From assembly GCA_902788345.1 (NCBI GenBank), contig CADAJP010000010.1:782-64781 (forward strand): a stretch of 64,000 nt of DNA, in the 5' to 3' direction. A program made the translations under genes and the position numbers. This DNA comes from an uncultured bacterium. Its GTDB lineage: Bacteria; Cyanobacteriota; Vampirovibrionia; Gastranaerophilales; Gastranaerophilaceae. The notes below the pieces were generated by a model, which did no database searches, was not told the origin of the DNA, and saw nothing but the letters and a program-made list of their open reading frames with translations. Of the stretch, positions 17,977-27,253 are shown one piece after another; position 1 is the first letter of the stretch, and every line of letters starts with the position of its first letter.

Positions 17977-18474
17977 ATGAAAAAAATTGCTTTATATAAC
18001 TCGAATATAGAAGAAACCATAAAAAACAGCCTTGAAAAACAGAATTGTGAAGTAAAAATAATTGATAATGTCAAAACCCTTTCCGATTTTGATATTGTAA
18101 TATTGAATGACTATAACGGAGAATTACCCGATATTCAGCTTGATAAAACTGTAGTTTTAAATATTCATCCGTCACTTTTGCCTGCCTTTGAAGGAGAAAA
18201 CGCAATAGAAAAGGCCTTGAAATATGGAGCAAAAGTTAGCGGTATAACAATTCAAAATGCTTATACCAAGCAAATAATTGCCCAATTCCCTGTTTTAATC
18301 GGAATAGATACGGATATAACTCAATTCATTTCAGAAATGACCGAAATAGAAAAATATCTGATTCCGCCTGTTATTGAATCCGTTATAAATGATACTGTTT
18401 TTGACTTTCAGGATCTGTTCAACAGAAATAAATGCCAAACAAACGGTTGCGGCGGATGTAAAGGATGCCATTAA
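17977..18474 (+). CDS. Formyltransferase-like protein with Cys-rich tail
   Basis: 165 residues from the ATG at 17977; GTG at 17962 is an alternative. The block NIHPSLLPAF (62-71) and the following helix are those of the PurN/Fmt formyltransferase fold, including the Asn and His used by PurN. The loop that normally holds the catalytic Asp (DxGPII.Q) reads TKQIIAQ, and the protein is shorter than PurN (about 190-210). The C-terminus carries C153, C158, C161 and C164 (CQTNGCGGCKGCH), a possible metal site. A TATAAT at 17965-17970 ends 6 nt before the ATG, suggesting a leaderless mRNA. Function unknown. Confidence 0.75.
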   Translation: MKKIALYNSNIEETIKNSLEKQNCEVKIIDNVKTLSDFDIVILNDYNGELPDIQLDKTVVLNIHPSLLPAFEGENAIEKALKYGAKVSGITIQNAYTKQIIAQFPVLIGIDTDITQFISEMTEIEKYLIPPVIESVINDTVFDFQDLFNRNKCQTNGCGGCKGCH

Positions 18475-18481
18475 GATTTGT

Positions 18482-18509
18482 AAAAGATATACCCGAATAT
18501 ATCTTTTTT
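18482..18509 (+). terminator. Rho-independent terminator
   Basis: AAAAGATATA / TATATCTTTT with loop CCCGAA and six T residues, directly after the formyltransferase-like gene. Confidence 0.75.
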
Positions 18510-18550
18510 GTTAATTTTGTAGTATTATCGGCACATAGAACGGAGTGCGT

Positions 18551-19270
18551 ATGAAAGTAGAAAATATTAACAGCAAACAAACATTCAATGCCAGAATTGT
18601 TGTAAACAAAAGCGGATTTAAGAATATTGCAAAAAACATTGCAGATTCAAAACAAATCGGACTTTCAACAGTTGATGGAGTTGTATTTGACAAGCAGGCA
18701 TATTATAACTTAGGTCAAGATAGTGCAGATTTTTCGATGACTACTTTCCCGTCCGTCAAATTATCAGCGGGGACAATACTCGAAACAAGCGCCCTACCGT
18801 CAGAAATACAATACAGAAAAGGCTTTTTAGGTTTTATCTCAAACAGCTACAATGAAATAAAACAAAAATTCGGACAAATTTTGAAAAGAGATATTAAGAC
18901 AGTAAAAATTGACATCCCGCAAGATTTAAGAATACAGTCAACAAATTATGCTAACATATCCGGAAACGGCGGAGCAGGCATCAGTTCTATTTCAACAGGG
19001 ATTGCCTCATATTCGGGTTCAGCTGCTTCGGGTGCCGAAAACATACTGTATCATGGCTTTTTACCTGAATCCGCTGCAGAATCGGTTAAAAATATTGGAT
19101 TTGTAAAATCAATGCATGAAGAACTTATTAAGTTAACTCCTGATGCCAGTGCGAATTTGGCAGCTTCCACCCTATCTTCAGGCAGCGGACTCGGAGCACA
19201 AATTTCAGGACTAAACTATGTTGATAAAGCAAATAGAGTTATCCAAAATAATCGAAAATTTCTTTCATAA
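18551..19270 (+). CDS. NFGARI-type repeat-family protein 1
   Basis: 239 residues from the ATG at 18551 (GGAG 5 nt upstream). No signal peptide. It opens MKVENINSKQTFNARIVV, then GFKNIAKNIADS. It shares with the next two genes the N-terminal NF(G/N)ARI block. With the next gene it also shares PSEI, a basic IK..FG(Q/R)I..(D/N)IKT segment and a Gly/Ser block (STGIASYSGSAASGAENI). The end NNRKFLS resembles the third paralogue's KNRNFLS. The family is unknown to me. The low-complexity Gly/Ser segments suggest a surface or structural role, but this is inference. Confidence 0.8.
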   Translation: MKVENINSKQTFNARIVVNKSGFKNIAKNIADSKQIGLSTVDGVVFDKQAYYNLGQDSADFSMTTFPSVKLSAGTILETSALPSEIQYRKGFLGFISNSYNEIKQKFGQILKRDIKTVKIDIPQDLRIQSTNYANISGNGGAGISSISTGIASYSGSAASGAENILYHGFLPESAAESVKNIGFVKSMHEELIKLTPDASANLAASTLSSGSGLGAQISGLNYVDKANRVIQNNRKFLS

Positions 19271-19343
19271 AATAACAAATTTTATTTTTACGGGTTTTAA
19301 TCTTAATACATGACCTAAACATTACATACGAAAGGGATATACA

Positions 19344-19994
19344 ATGGAAGTAGGAAAAATAAACAACTCTCAGAACTTTGGCGCAAGAATAATGATTCAA
19401 AAAAACGGTTTTAAAAATATCGGCAAAGATATTGTCGATACAGCGCTATCAGGAACAAATACAACAGGCACAGCAACAAGCTCTGTTGGAGAGTCAACAG
19501 TATTTCCGTCTGAAATATCTGCAGGTGTCGGTTTTTCAAAATCTATTACAAACGGTATGAGAAGAATAAAAGAATCACTTGATAGAATTTTCGGCAGAAA
19601 TATTAAAACATCAGCTTTTGATGAGGATATGCATGGTTTATTAAAAAGCTCCGGCAAAGCCTCTACCGGTTCATCAATTGTTACAACAGGTGTAGGTTCA
19701 TACGGCAGTTCAATCGCTTCAGGGCTTGATCAATCAGTAAACTACCCTTGGGCAGGTTCGGAAGTTGTACCTCAATTAATCGCAAAATCAAATCCAACAA
19801 TAAGAGAAATTGCAAATAATATGGAAGGAGTTGCTTTTGATGTTTTATACAAAGAACACGGAAATGGTAACGAATCCGCAAGTATAGTATCAAGTCTTAC
19901 TTCCGGTTTAGGTGCATTTTCACAAGGATTGGGTGCGAATATAATTAAAAATTCAGGTAAAGTTACTAATGCCGCACGCAATTTCCCTGATTAA
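19344..19994 (+). CDS. NFGARI-type repeat-family protein 2
   Basis: 216 residues, SD AAAGGG. The start MEVGKINNSQNFGARIMI and GFKNIGKDIVDT align with the upstream gene. FPSEI, MRRIKESLDRIFGRNIKT, TTGVGSYGSSIASGLDQS and TSGLGAFSQGLGANI follow in the same order. It is the second of three tandem copies separated by 73 and 35 bases, so a recent duplication series is likely. No catalytic motif seen. Confidence 0.8.
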   Translation: MEVGKINNSQNFGARIMIQKNGFKNIGKDIVDTALSGTNTTGTATSSVGESTVFPSEISAGVGFSKSITNGMRRIKESLDRIFGRNIKTSAFDEDMHGLLKSSGKASTGSSIVTTGVGSYGSSIASGLDQSVNYPWAGSEVVPQLIAKSNPTIREIANNMEGVAFDVLYKEHGNGNESASIVSSLTSGLGAFSQGLGANIIKNSGKVTNAARNFPD

Positions 19995-20029
19995 GCAGTA
20001 AACATTTATAATAAAAAGGAATCTTTAAA

Positions 20030-20449
20030 ATGCAAATAAACTCAATAAATAACCAGAATTTCGGAGCAAGAATCGTTATACGCAAACCCAATATAGAAAA
20101 ACTTGAAGATGTAATGAGTGATAGCTCAATTTTAAGCTCCACTACAGGTTTAATAACAACAGGTTCACGTTCCGAAATCTTTGCAACTGCGGCAGGTTCT
20201 AATTATTCTGCACAAACCCCGCAAAGTGCTTTCATTCCTGAATTAGCTACAAAAATACTGCCTGACGCAATTATACAAAAATCACAAATACAACTACTAT
20301 CCCCTGAACATACAACAATAAATGAAAACTCAGCAATAAGTACATACTCTTCAGGTCTTGGGGCATTATTACAATGCACCGCAAAAAAAATATTTAACTT
20401 TTGTGAATTTTTTACCCCTAATAATAAAAACAGAAACTTTTTAAGTTAA
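20030..20449 (+). CDS. NFGARI-type repeat-family protein 3 (short)
   Basis: 139 residues. MQINSINNQNFGARIVIRK at the start and SSGLGALL near the C-terminus tie it to the two preceding genes, but the basic middle domain is missing. It ends KNRNFLS, like the first copy. SD AAGGA. Probably the most diverged or reduced member of the tandem set. Confidence 0.78.
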   Translation: MQINSINNQNFGARIVIRKPNIEKLEDVMSDSSILSSTTGLITTGSRSEIFATAAGSNYSAQTPQSAFIPELATKILPDAIIQKSQIQLLSPEHTTINENSAISTYSSGLGALLQCTAKKIFNFCEFFTPNNKNRNFLS

Positions 20450-20470
20450 ACATAAAAAACGGAAAAATAA

Positions 20471-21568
20471 ATGGACTCTTTAAGAATAAACAACTATCGC
20501 ACAACAGGATGGTACAAAATAGCACCTGCCCCAAAACAAATATCCTTTTCGGGATTTAACAGCAAAGCATCTGCGGAAAAAGGATTACATGGTCTTGAGT
20601 ATGGACTCAGAATAATCGGCAACAGGATTGCTGATTTATTTTCAAGCAAAAAAAGTAAATTTATTACAAAGTGTATTTCTCTTGTAAAACCTGAACAAAA
20701 TGAAAAATATCTGAATTTATTAGAAGAAATAAGCAACTATTACAGCAGCACAAAACAAATCGGTGTAAATCTTGAAGATAAGATTATTGAAAAAGTTGTG
20801 CAAAAAGACAGCCCCTCCATATTTATAATGACACATTCAAATCAATCTGAAGATCCGTCAATGCTTGCCGTTTTAAACACCCTTTTATCTAAAGGATATA
20901 AAGACGCAGGTAAAGGAAGTACTTTTCCGCTTCCGAAAATCATACTCAATCAGGATATTCTGACAACAATGAACCCTACAAAAAGAAAGGCTTTTGAAGC
21001 ATTCGGAGCTGTCGGAATAGATGCAAATATATTTAACGCTGACAAAGCAACAAACGCAAGAGTATTTTTACCTGTAATAAAAGACTTTATCAGAGGTAAA
21101 TGCAATATCTTTATTTTTCCGGAAGGCAAACTCGCCGTAAAAAAATATCTGCCGCTCGATCAAAGATTTCAGAATGGTGTTGCAGAAATAATTAACAAAG
21201 TACTAGGCATAAAAAAAGAAATAGATGTTGTTCCCGTAGGGTTCGCATACGGCAAGGGCAAAGACAAATGTTACACCGGAATGCATATTGGTAAACCGGT
21301 TACATTTAAAAGAATGGATGATAAAACAACTATTACTGCCGGTGAAATTGAAGGTTCAAAATTTGCAAACGAAATACTTGTAAAATTTTTTGAAAAACAC
21401 AAAGGAGAAACTGATGTTGTTATGACAAAACAGGGAGAACCTATCAAACCATCCGAGGTAACAGACTACATCAGAGAATTATTAAGCGAAAACCTGCTTG
21501 TATGCCAGAAAAAAGCAGAAATAAATGTACTTGACCCTATTAATAAAGATGAAATTATAAAAATATAG
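20471..21568 (+). CDS. PlsC-like acyltransferase with N-terminal tag
   Basis: 365 residues. The acyltransferase block has THSNQSEDPSML (H122 and D128, so H-x5-D instead of the usual H-x4-D), the acceptor-binding FIFPEGK (about 214-220) and VVPVGFAYG (253-260), in the order of glycerolphosphate acyltransferases. The N-terminus carries a polar leader and ISFSGF at 24-29, a motif seen on other unrelated proteins here; there is no Sec signal. It may use a lipid or other hydroxylated acceptor. It probably belongs to the same transcript as the NFGARI genes (21-nt gap). Confidence 0.72.
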   Translation: MDSLRINNYRTTGWYKIAPAPKQISFSGFNSKASAEKGLHGLEYGLRIIGNRIADLFSSKKSKFITKCISLVKPEQNEKYLNLLEEISNYYSSTKQIGVNLEDKIIEKVVQKDSPSIFIMTHSNQSEDPSMLAVLNTLLSKGYKDAGKGSTFPLPKIILNQDILTTMNPTKRKAFEAFGAVGIDANIFNADKATNARVFLPVIKDFIRGKCNIFIFPEGKLAVKKYLPLDQRFQNGVAEIINKVLGIKKEIDVVPVGFAYGKGKDKCYTGMHIGKPVTFKRMDDKTTITAGEIEGSKFANEILVKFFEKHKGETDVVMTKQGEPIKPSEVTDYIRELLSENLLVCQKKAEINVLDPINKDEIIKI

Positions 21569-21578
21569 CAGAACACAG

Positions 21579-22442
21579 CTATTTTACGGAATTTGTAAGT
21601 TTTTTAGTTCTTCTTACCGGCCAAAATACTGTAACGGCACGACCGATAAATCTGTCCTGCTTTAAAGGTCCCCAATACCTGCTATCTTGAGAATTGCCAC
21701 GGTTATCGCCCATCATAAAATATTCATCATCTTTTAATATAAACGGGCCACATTTCATAATACTATAATCCCTCGCATTTGCTTTAGCGGGGTCCGAAGG
21801 ACACATCGGATATTCATACGGACTCTGAATGTAATCTTCTTCGTACTTTTTATCATTGATATAAACTCTTGTAGAACCGTCTGCTTCATGTTTGATTTCA
21901 ATCTTTTCCCCCGGAAGCCCAACAACCCTTTTAATATAAGCAACATCTTTACAGAAAATGCCTGTTAACCTTGCCAACAATGCAAACGGATTGTATGAAA
22001 GTTTGGTTGACGGCGGATAAAATACCATAATATCTTTTCTTTGAGGTTTTGAATAAAATCTTGAATATCTTTCCACAAAGATTCTGTCACCCTCAAGCAA
22101 AGTCGGATGCATTGACCCTGAAGGTATCCAGCGAATTTCACCTACAAAAAATCGTATCAAGATTACCATTACAGCTACAAAAACAACAGTTTCAACAACT
22201 TCAGAAAGCCATCTTTTTGTAAGTTTACCGCGTCTAATAAAAACTTCCTTTGTCATCGGCACTTTGCACCATTTTATAAAATCTGATACAAATTTTAAAG
22301 ACAAAATATACAAAACAGTTTCCAATAAACTTTTTTCAGGCTTATCTGACAAACTCGGATCATCCTTGGGAATATCCCCTTCTTTTGAAATAATATATTT
22401 TAAACCTTCTACAAATTCCTGAAAATTTATTTCTTCATTCAT
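21579..22442 (-). CDS. lepB: Signal peptidase I
   Basis: 287 residues. Catalytic serine S110 lies in WIPSGSMHPTL and the general-base lysine K171 in YIKRVVGLPGE. The GDNRGNSQDSRYWG box follows near 245. A membrane helix (about 84-100) precedes the active site. An extra 80-residue N-terminal region includes a hydrophobic stretch near 40-55, possibly a second membrane segment or an amphipathic anchor. It is the last gene of the envelope block, overlapping the polyprenyl synthase by 8 nt. Confidence 0.94.
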   Translation of the reverse strand: MNEEINFQEFVEGLKYIISKEGDIPKDDPSLSDKPEKSLLETVLYILSLKFVSDFIKWCKVPMTKEVFIRRGKLTKRWLSEVVETVVFVAVMVILIRFFVGEIRWIPSGSMHPTLLEGDRIFVERYSRFYSKPQRKDIMVFYPPSTKLSYNPFALLARLTGIFCKDVAYIKRVVGLPGEKIEIKHEADGSTRVYINDKKYEEDYIQSPYEYPMCPSDPAKANARDYSIMKCGPFILKDDEYFMMGDNRGNSQDSRYWGPLKQDRFIGRAVTVFWPVRRTKKLTNSVK

Positions 22443-23319
22443 ATTTTAATAACTCCAATAACTCTCGCAAAGCCAAAGTATATACATTATCTTCAAGACT
22501 CGAGAGATTTTTTTCGGCTCTCATTGTATAATTATTCAACAAACAACGCGCTTTTTCAACTCCGTCAGAATAATTTTCGGCATCATTTGCATAAATAACA
22601 GCCGCCGTATATACACCCTCCTGCAAATCAGATTTTGACGGTTTTAACTTTTCATCAGAAACAAGATTCAAAATATCATCACGCATCTGAAAAGCAATCC
22701 CAAAATTCAAACCAAAATCCGAAGCCTCTGCAATTAGACGCTCAGAAGCAGAGCAGCACTTTAAAGGGGTTGATAAAGCAGTTTGAAATAAATATGCTGT
22801 TTTATTTTTTGATTTTTCAATGTATTCTTCTATCGTGCCGATTTTAAAAGATTCAAAATGCTGATTAACCTCGCCGATACACATTTTTTTGAGTGTGTTT
22901 ATAAACTGTTTTATTATTTCAACAGAATCAGATTCTAAAAGAATATTCATTGCTTCAGAAAGTAAATAATCTCCGCAGATAACCCCAAGCTTATTGCCGA
23001 AATTTGATGAAATTGTCTTAACACCTCTGCGGATATCACTTTGATCAATAATATCATCATGAATTAAAGATGCATTATGCACAAGCTCAACAGCTGCAAG
23101 CACTTTCAGAATTTCAGAATCTATTCCAAAGCCTGCGGCTTTTAAAAACAATAAAGATAAAACAGGTCTTATACGTTTTGACGGAGCCTTTAAAAACCCG
23201 GCAACATAAGGCAAAAACTCTTGTCTTAAATCCAGAGCATCTATCATTATTTTTTCAATTTCTTTAAGTTCCTCAGAACATAACTGTTTTATATTTATGT
23301 ATTTATCTTCGAATTTCAT
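22435..23319 (-). CDS. Long-chain polyprenyl diphosphate synthase
   Basis: About 294 residues from MKFEDKYINI; an ATG 33 nt upstream (23350-23352) is possible. The first Asp-rich motif is HDDIIDQSDIRRG and the second is QMRDDILN, with GKRIRP replaced by SKRIRPVLS. Isoprenoid head-to-tail condensation yields the lipid chain for quinones or other carriers. The longer spacing and DDxxD without the two-residue insertion fit the long-chain (octaprenyl/solanesyl) type, unlike the IspA-type enzyme at 58.3 kb. It overlaps ftsQ and lepB, so translation is coupled. Confidence 0.9.
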   Translation of the reverse strand: MKFEDKYINIKQLCSEELKEIEKIMIDALDLRQEFLPYVAGFLKAPSKRIRPVLSLLFLKAAGFGIDSEILKVLAAVELVHNASLIHDDIIDQSDIRRGVKTISSNFGNKLGVICGDYLLSEAMNILLESDSVEIIKQFINTLKKMCIGEVNQHFESFKIGTIEEYIEKSKNKTAYLFQTALSTPLKCCSASERLIAEASDFGLNFGIAFQMRDDILNLVSDEKLKPSKSDLQEGVYTAAVIYANDAENYSDGVEKARCLLNNYTMRAEKNLSSLEDNVYTLALRELLELLKYE

Positions 23320-24256
23320 TTTTCTTATTTTCTTTTGAGGATTCATTTTCATTCTGCTCAGGTTTTTTACCCTGCATTTTCAAATAGTTTACCTTATCCC
23401 AGCTTAAATCAATATACTTAATTGTACCCTCCACTCCGTCTATTTGAGGAAGAATAGTATAAATTCTTTTTATACGGTCAAAAACGGAACTGTCTAAAAC
23501 CCCAAGCCTTATATTTGTGGATTCTATCTTAACATAAGCATCATTTGGATTGTTCATATCTACATATTCAACTTTTTCACCCGAATAAGTTTCAACTGAT
23601 TTGGAAATTTTATCGATATATTCAACCCTTTTAGGAGTCCAGTCTTTATCAAAATTAGGATTTTTAGCCAAAATTACAAGAGTACTAGAAGATTGAGCAT
23701 GCTCCATATACCTTGCATTTGTAATCATTACGCCGTCAGTTGTGACAAAAGCAATCGGTTTTTGCTTCAAATCTGTTTTTATTACTGCCATAGGTACACG
23801 CTCACGCACAATTATCTGCACACGCGCAGGGAAACCATACCTGCGGATAAAGACATTTTTAACAACGGGTATTTTAAATAATTCTTTTTTTATAGGTCTT
23901 ACAGGCATTATAAATATCGGATACTTTTTAACTCTGACATTTTTGATAGCATCATACAAAACCGATGACGGAACAATTTTATTATTCATTATAGAAACGG
24001 TTTCCGAATCCGGATTAGAAAAAGCATCCTGCCTTAAATACCATTGCGGCAGCATAACAAACTCATACACACAAAAAATCAGCAGCAAAAATATCACAAA
24101 ACGAAATATTCTTTTCAGCATGTTGAGTTTTTTTCTTTTTTTTCGGATTTTTCGCTCTTTTTGCTTGCGTCTGAGTGACTGCTGCCCTTCCTGATGAGCT
24201 TCAGTCATCTCCTGTGTATATGTTTTAAATGTAGGACGATTTTCTTCGTTTTCCAT
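23303..24256 (-). CDS. ftsQ: Cell division protein FtsQ/DivIB
   Basis: 317 residues. A very basic cytoplasmic N-terminus (RRKQKERKIRKKRKKLNM), one membrane helix (about 50-68) and a periplasmic POTRA plus beta domain. The POTRA end reads IPVVKNVFIRRYGFPARVQI, and the beta domain has AFVTTDGVMI. FtsQ bridges early and late divisome proteins. The last residues are Lys/Asn/Glu-rich. The start overlaps the ddl stop (TAATG), and the gene lies in the conserved murB-ddl-ftsQ order. Confidence 0.88.
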   Translation of the reverse strand: MENEENRPTFKTYTQEMTEAHQEGQQSLRRKQKERKIRKKRKKLNMLKRIFRFVIFLLLIFCVYEFVMLPQWYLRQDAFSNPDSETVSIMNNKIVPSSVLYDAIKNVRVKKYPIFIMPVRPIKKELFKIPVVKNVFIRRYGFPARVQIIVRERVPMAVIKTDLKQKPIAFVTTDGVMITNARYMEHAQSSSTLVILAKNPNFDKDWTPKRVEYIDKISKSVETYSGEKVEYVDMNNPNDAYVKIESTNIRLGVLDSSVFDRIKRIYTILPQIDGVEGTIKYIDLSWDKVNYLKMQGKKPEQNENESSKENKKNEIRR

Positions 24257-25209
24257 TATTTGTTTAACCCTGCTCCGTTCATTATAATTTGCACTAATTC
24301 GTCATAACTTATACCCATAACTTTACATTGTGCCGGCAAATCACTTGTATCTGTCATTCCCGGAGATGTGTTGATTTCGATGACATAAGGAACTCCGTCT
24401 TTACCTATCATAAAATCAACTCTTGATAAACCTCTGCAACCGGCAGTTTCGTGAGATTTTACTGCAATATCCTTTGTTCTTTTGGTTAATTCCGCATCAA
24501 GATTTGCAGGTAAGATAAAATCTGACATGCCTGCAGTATATTTTGCCTCATAATCATACCACTCATTCTTTGGGCGAATTTCAAGTATCTCTGTTGCAAA
24601 ATTTTTGCCGTCTTTTTCTAATACACCTACCGTTACAAAAACTCCGTCTATAAATTCCTCTATTAAAACATCATCATTATATTTGACAGCTTCTTCATAA
24701 GCAGATTTCAACTCATCTCTTGTATTAACCTTTGTCATCCCAAAACTTGAACCCTCAGATACCGGTTTCGTTATAACAGGGAATTTTAAACAAGCAGTTT
24801 TTTCTTCAACATCTTCACCTTTTTGAACAAAAACAGATTTTGCCATAGGGATTTCAGGACAAGTAGATAAAATCCTTTTGGTATATTCTTTATTCATACA
24901 AATTGCAGAACTCATAACTCCACAGCCGGTGTAAGGAATTTTTAAAATTTCAAGCACACCCTGAATACAACCGTCTTCACCATATTTACCGTGCAAAGCG
25001 TTGTATGCATATTCAAACTTACCTTCTTTTAATTTTTCTGCTATGTTTTCATCAACTTCGACAAGTTCGGAATTTTTATATCCGAGTCTTTGCAATGCAT
25101 TAAAGCAATTTTTACCTGAACGCCTTGAAACTTCAGCTTCAGACGACATACCGCCGCATAATACGGCAATTTTTGAATTTTTATCTATTTTTGCGTCAAT
25201 TTCTGCCAT
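24256..25209 (-). CDS. ddl: D-alanine--D-alanine ligase
   Basis: 317 residues; makes D-Ala-D-Ala for peptidoglycan precursors. ATP-grasp fold: VLCGGMSSEAEVSRRSG at the N-terminus, LHGKYGEDGCIQGVLE, KPVSEGSSFGM and RVDFMIGKDGVPYVIEINTSPGMT near the C-terminus carry the nucleotide and metal ligands. AGAGGAAAT lies upstream of the ATG, inside the end of murB (25-nt overlap). Confidence 0.95.
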   Translation of the reverse strand: MAEIDAKIDKNSKIAVLCGGMSSEAEVSRRSGKNCFNALQRLGYKNSELVEVDENIAEKLKEGKFEYAYNALHGKYGEDGCIQGVLEILKIPYTGCGVMSSAICMNKEYTKRILSTCPEIPMAKSVFVQKGEDVEEKTACLKFPVITKPVSEGSSFGMTKVNTRDELKSAYEEAVKYNDDVLIEEFIDGVFVTVGVLEKDGKNFATEILEIRPKNEWYDYEAKYTAGMSDFILPANLDAELTKRTKDIAVKSHETAGCRGLSRVDFMIGKDGVPYVIEINTSPGMTDTSDLPAQCKVMGISYDELVQIIMNGAGLNK

Positions 25210-26087
25210 AATTTTATTTCCTCTTTATTTTTATTTCCCAAAAATTTTATCTCGGGCTCTAATTTTATATTATACATTTGAGCAACTCTTGATTTTATTT
25301 CACTCATCAAATATAAAACATCAAGAGATTTTGCATTATCAACATTCACAATAAAATTTGAATGATTGCGCCAAACTCTTGCACCGCCTATCATAATTTC
25401 TTTTGCACCGACACTTTCCAATAATCTGCCTGCCGGATTACACATAGGGTTTTTAAATACACTGCCGCAATTTGGCAGAGCAAGTGACGGTTGATGTTTT
25501 CTGCGAAAATCAAGATTTTCTTCCATTTGTTTTTGTATTTGTTCTTGTGGTCTTTGCTCTAACTCAAATTCGGCACTCAAAACAATTAACCCGTCTTTTT
25601 CACAACGAGAAGTTCTGTAGTCAAAACCCATTTGATCTTTTTTTATAGTAGTTAAACCCATTTTTCTTGAATAACAAAGAACTGATACAATTTTGTCGCT
25701 GACACATTGACCATTAGCAGAGGCATTCATATAAACTTCACCCCCGACAGATCCCGGAAAACCTATCATAAATTCTAGTCCTGACAGGGCACATTTACAC
25801 ATTTCCTGTGCTAATTTTGGTCCTTTTACCCCGCAATCAGCCGTAACAGTCGTACCTTCAACCGATATTTTATTCATCTTAGTGGTTAAAATAACCTTGC
25901 CGTTGTAACCAAAAGAAGACACAAGCGTATTTGACAAATTACCCAAAACGGGAATATTAGGGTATTTTTGAAGTATCCGAACAAACTCCTCCACACTTTC
26001 AGGGAAAAATACCTCATCTATCACACCGCCAATTTTGAAGGTCGTATAGTTCTTTATATCAAAATCTTTTTCAACACTCTCACTCAT
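25185..26087 (-). CDS. murB: UDP-N-acetylenolpyruvoylglucosamine reductase
   Basis: 300 residues; FAD/NADPH enzyme completing UDP-MurNAc. FAD-binding blocks YTTFKIGG, VLGNLSNTLV, GLEFMIGFPGSVGG and the tail PNCGSVFKNP plus AGRLLE show the type II form (as in Gram-positives and cyanobacteria). It overlaps ddl downstream. Unlike many relatives it does not follow murC directly: three unrelated genes lie between. Confidence 0.93.
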   Translation of the reverse strand: MSESVEKDFDIKNYTTFKIGGVIDEVFFPESVEEFVRILQKYPNIPVLGNLSNTLVSSFGYNGKVILTTKMNKISVEGTTVTADCGVKGPKLAQEMCKCALSGLEFMIGFPGSVGGEVYMNASANGQCVSDKIVSVLCYSRKMGLTTIKKDQMGFDYRTSRCEKDGLIVLSAEFELEQRPQEQIQKQMEENLDFRRKHQPSLALPNCGSVFKNPMCNPAGRLLESVGAKEIMIGGARVWRNHSNFIVNVDNAKSLDVLYLMSEIKSRVAQMYNIKLEPEIKFLGNKNKEEIKLWQKLTQK

Positions 26088-26152
26088 CTTATGTAAATTA
26101 TATTATAAAAATAGATATTGGGGCAAGACTGAACAGGCAAAATTAAGATTAT

Positions 26153-27253
26153 TTATATTCCCAAAAACATTCTTGTATTTGCATCCTTATTTATAAATAA
26201 TATTATTTTTTTACATACAAATAATGAAAGCACTGAAAGTACTGTTACCACAAGAAATCTTGCAATAACTGTCCCCAAAACAGAGATATAATTACCTCCG
26301 GATAACAATAAAACTTTATCTATTCCTAAAATCTGATTGTATATAAAAAGCCAATACCAATGAACAAAAAACAAACCAAAACTGTATTTTGCAGTTATAT
26401 CAAGAACCTTATTCAGCATTTCTTTTTTTATAATCCATTCGTCATAATGTTTAAGATATCCTAAAACGATTAATGTAAGAAATGTCTTGGATATAGTGTA
26501 ATTTGAATAAATATTACAATAACTTAGATATACATCTAAACCCGCAAACAATAACATTAGAAGCAATAAAATTAATCTTTTATTATAAAAAGTATCTATA
26601 ACATCTTTATATTTAGAGCAACACATTCCTAATACATATAAAGAAAAGAAATGAATAAACCCGTGGAATACATACCCGATACAAGCAAGATATTTTTGAG
26701 TATAAGTTAAATTCATTATTGAATTATAATCAACATCTATCCTTGGGAAAATTACAGTTATTAAAAACATCACCGGCAATAATTTGTATAATAAACCTTT
26801 TTGCTCTAATTTTAATAACACCCACGAACAGAAGAAGAATAATATTATCATTGGAATAAACCAAGTCGGAGTATTATGTATTCTTCCTGTTGTTAAAAAC
26901 ATCGGTATTTGAATAAGCGGATTTATGCCATCAAAAGAATTTCCGTATGTCCGCGGTAAAAATAAACAAAATAAAATACCGGGTATTGCAGTTATAAAAT
27001 AAGGCAGCACAACATTTGTCCACTTTTTATGCAGGTAATTTTTATATTCAAATTTATAAGATAAATGCTGGAACAAAAAACCGGAAATAAATATGAAAAG
27101 TGCCGTTCCGCCGCAAACTATTTCACAATTAATTTTATGTGCTAAGCTTGAACTTTCTCCAAATTGCATTGTATGTCCTGCAATAATAAGTAAAATAGCA
27201 AGTCCTCGGAAGACATTAATATAATTTAAAAATGATTTTTTCTTATTTTCCAT
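26153..27253 (-). CDS. Acyltransferase-3 family membrane protein
   Basis: 366 residues from MENKKKSF (GGGGG SD within the end of the preceding gene). About ten membrane helices. The N-terminal signature NVFRGLAILLIIAGHTMQ contains the conserved Arg and His of PF01757 (OafA/NodX type). Such proteins O-acetylate sugars of lipopolysaccharide, capsule or peptidoglycan, or succinylate glucans. Coupled to the secreted GH13 gene upstream, so a shared surface-glycan role is reasonable (inference). Confidence 0.85.
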   Translation of the reverse strand: MENKKKSFLNYINVFRGLAILLIIAGHTMQFGESSSLAHKINCEIVCGGTALFIFISGFLFQHLSYKFEYKNYLHKKWTNVVLPYFITAIPGILFCLFLPRTYGNSFDGINPLIQIPMFLTTGRIHNTPTWFIPMIILFFFCSWVLLKLEQKGLLYKLLPVMFLITVIFPRIDVDYNSIMNLTYTQKYLACIGYVFHGFIHFFSLYVLGMCCSKYKDVIDTFYNKRLILLLLMLLFAGLDVYLSYCNIYSNYTISKTFLTLIVLGYLKHYDEWIIKKEMLNKVLDITAKYSFGLFFVHWYWLFIYNQILGIDKVLLLSGGNYISVLGTVIARFLVVTVLSVLSLFVCKKIILFINKDANTRMFLGI

